Source: Ascarosepion bandense (Eukaryota; Mollusca; Cephalopoda; Sepiida; Sepiidae). Taken from it: a stretch of DNA of 64,000 nucleotides. The position numbers and the translations under genes are program-made. The number at the start of each line of letters is the position of its first letter. Positions within the stretch are counted from its first letter, which is position 1. The notes beneath the pieces were generated by a model. That model was not told the DNA's origin. It searched no databases and was given only the letters and a program-made list of their open reading frames with translations. The stretch spans positions 1,824,501 through 1,888,500 of the forward strand of contig JBBBDQ010001154.1 in NCBI GenBank assembly GCA_037127315.1, written 5' to 3'. This document shows positions 62,829-64,000 of this stretch, piece after piece.

Positions 62829-63480
62829 TTGACTGACATTAACATACATTATGCAACGCAGGAATTGGCAGAAACAGTAAATTTATCAAAATCTACACTC
62901 TATGAGTCTTTAGTGAAGCTTGGGTACTCATACGGGTACAAAGGTTGGGTACAACAGGATCTGAGTGAAAAGTATCTTTTGAATCGCATTTCTCTCTGTA
63001 ACTTGACCTATAAACCCCCTAAAAATTACCCCTTTTTTAAGCAAAGTTTGACAAAGAAATGTTTCAGAAACAAAAAGTTAACTTTATCCCCCCGAAAAGC
63101 AGTTCTTCATGCAATTAATATCATATTGGGCATCTGGTGGGATTAGAAAGAAATCCTGTTCTAGAAACTTCTACCGAGTAACCAGACAATTGATTCTAAA
63201 CAGTATAGATCGCAAATGGACGAATTAAAAGAAAAATTTTGAGAAAAAAAGTCCAGAATGATAATGCCAGACTTCGCTTTTCTTTGCCGACCCGGAAAAA
63301 TTGTTACACATTACCTAGGATGTGTTAGCCCACCGGCCATATCCACTAGACATTGCTCCTTTGAATTTTCATTATTCAGGTCCTTGCAAAATAATCTCAA
63401 TGGTAATGATATTTAAGGAAACATGGCCGAGGGGATATAAGCATCTGTTAGTACCAGTGACTTGGCACGACAACTGTGGT
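62829..63480 (+). pseudogene. Second mariner transposase relic
   Basis: 62829-63146 is open: ELAETVNLSKSTLYESLVKL and KLGYSYGYKGWVQQDLSEKY (second helix-turn-helix and linker), then PRKAVLHAINIILGIWWD (catalytic-domain strand), followed by stops and KLLPSNQTIDSKQYRSQMDE. Near 63320 a DVLAHRPYPLDIAP-like stretch corresponds to the SPDLAP motif, then SLQNNLNG. The Asp-bearing TGDEKW-type segment is missing. It belongs to a different mariner lineage from 7755-9053. Terminal repeats not found. Confidence 0.75.
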
Positions 63481-63552
63481 AAATAAATAACTTAGAGTTG
63501 AGTTAAAGGGATATAACAGTGATCGAAATAAAGATTTTGGTTCGAAATTATT

Positions 63553-63600
63553 ATCACCTGAAGAAGGCAGGAGCGTACAACGGCTGAAACGTCGTAAACA
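63553..63600 (+). ncRNA. Hammerhead-like motif, partial fit
   Basis: CTGAAGA at 63558-63564 and GAAAC at 63586-63590, with AG/CU and CA/UG partial pairing. Same family as 33981-34024. Confidence 0.3.
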
Positions 63601-63702
63601 TGGCAATAAAGAGGGCAACAGTTTGAAGTATGTGAATAATGTAAATATCTTTATATTTAGTTGAATAAATATTTAATACTATAATTTTGTTTGTGTTTTT
63701 AT

Positions 63703-63909
63703 TGTGGGGACCTACCTACAAATGGACTCGTCAACACCTTTATAATATGGCTACCAACTCTGAGTAGTAGCCACTGAGTGATTTAGGACGCCTGCGAGAG
63801 AAAGTACTTGCCAGTCCACGTTTACCTTTGTACTGTGTTTCCCGAGAATATACTATTCAACCTTATATCCGGGTCCGTGTTATCTTTATATGGTCCTTCG
63901 GTCATAACA
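63703..63909 (+). mobile_element. Candidate LTR at the right edge
   Basis: tgtggggacctacc... to ...ggtcataaca has TG...CA ends (~207 bp). It is followed after one base by a primer-binding-site-like sequence, as expected for the 5' LTR of a plus-strand Ty3/gypsy element that continues beyond the window. Confidence 0.5.
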
Positions 63910-63910
63910 C

Positions 63911-63924
63911 TGGCGACGAAGATG
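63911..63924 (+). promoter_or_regulatory. Putative primer-binding site
   Basis: tggcgacgaagatg begins with TGG and resembles primer-binding sites of animal Ty3/gypsy elements. The element body would begin here and run past 64000. Confidence 0.5.
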
Positions 63925-64000
63925 AGATTCGAACCACAAAGAGACACCTCTACCTAAAAAAATTCCACAAAAAGGTTATTCCAGAACAGTTTTTATCCTT

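Overview
This is AT-rich eukaryotic genomic DNA made almost entirely of repeats. I found no convincing host gene: every long reading frame is a transposable-element relic, a microsatellite read as protein, or the opposite strand of one of these. There are no bacterial-style operons, ribosome binding sites or CRISPR arrays. The mix of repeats (long TATC, CA and TA microsatellites, tRNA-derived SINEs, GIY-YIG Penelope-like elements, several LINE types, Ty3/gypsy, mariner and Tc1) suggests an invertebrate. By general familiarity I favour a coleoid cephalopod such as an octopus, but this is inference and no diagnostic gene is present.

Layout. 0-2.5 kb: a Penelope-like (PLE) GIY-YIG relic inside a roughly 75-bp inverted repeat, a hammerhead-ribozyme-like motif, and a repeat family beginning with an 'actagcagtatagcccggcg' sequence. 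2.9-6.6 kb: LINE 3' ends of two families (called here L-D with a TAA tail and L-A with a GAA tail), including a broken L-A reverse transcriptase. 7.4-9.1 kb: a TATC tract with a near full-length mariner inserted into it. 10-17.3 kb: L-A and L-B LINE ends, a SINE, and many PLE pieces, some duplicated locally. 17.4-21.5 kb: a tRNA-headed repeat with hammerhead core, L-D ends and a solo LTR. 21.6-25.1 kb: a second solo LTR, a hammerhead-bearing repeat, and a Ty3/gypsy integrase relic with its 3' LTR. 25.3-29.2 kb: two PLE relics on the minus strand and a Tc1 deletion derivative. 29.6-32.9 kb: a broken endonuclease-RT LINE (L-C). 33.8-35 kb: a polypurine tract. 35-44.4 kb: L-A and L-B pieces, SINEs, and an inverted duplication of about 0.84 kb (37.0-37.85 versus 42.4-43.3 kb). 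44.9-50.65 kb: a Ty3/gypsy element on the minus strand with both LTRs, gag, protease, RT, RNase H and integrase, broken by frameshifts. 51-53.7 kb: more hammerhead/tRNA-head repeats, a MITE, an L-C end and a 156-bp tRNA-like tandem repeat. 54.5-56.8 kb: a TATC tract, L-B and PLE pieces. 57.3-61.3 kb: two head-to-head L-D copies, the plus one nearly complete. 61.4-64 kb: an L-B end, a second mariner relic, and the start of another LTR element.

The most interesting theme is small self-cleaving RNA. I can fold by eye at least five hammerhead-type motifs whose core residues and helices fit (1421-1467, 21557-21592, 22633-22670, 26344-26402, 51014-51058), one further copy identical in core (56415-56452), and several decayed ones. 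Some lie beside PLE coding relics, as known for Penelope-like elements. Others sit about 30 nt downstream of a tRNA-like A/B-box head, forming a tRNA-promoter plus hammerhead retroposon. Hammerheads in PLEs and in SINE-like repeats have been reported before in other animals; whether this tRNA-headed family is described I cannot check.
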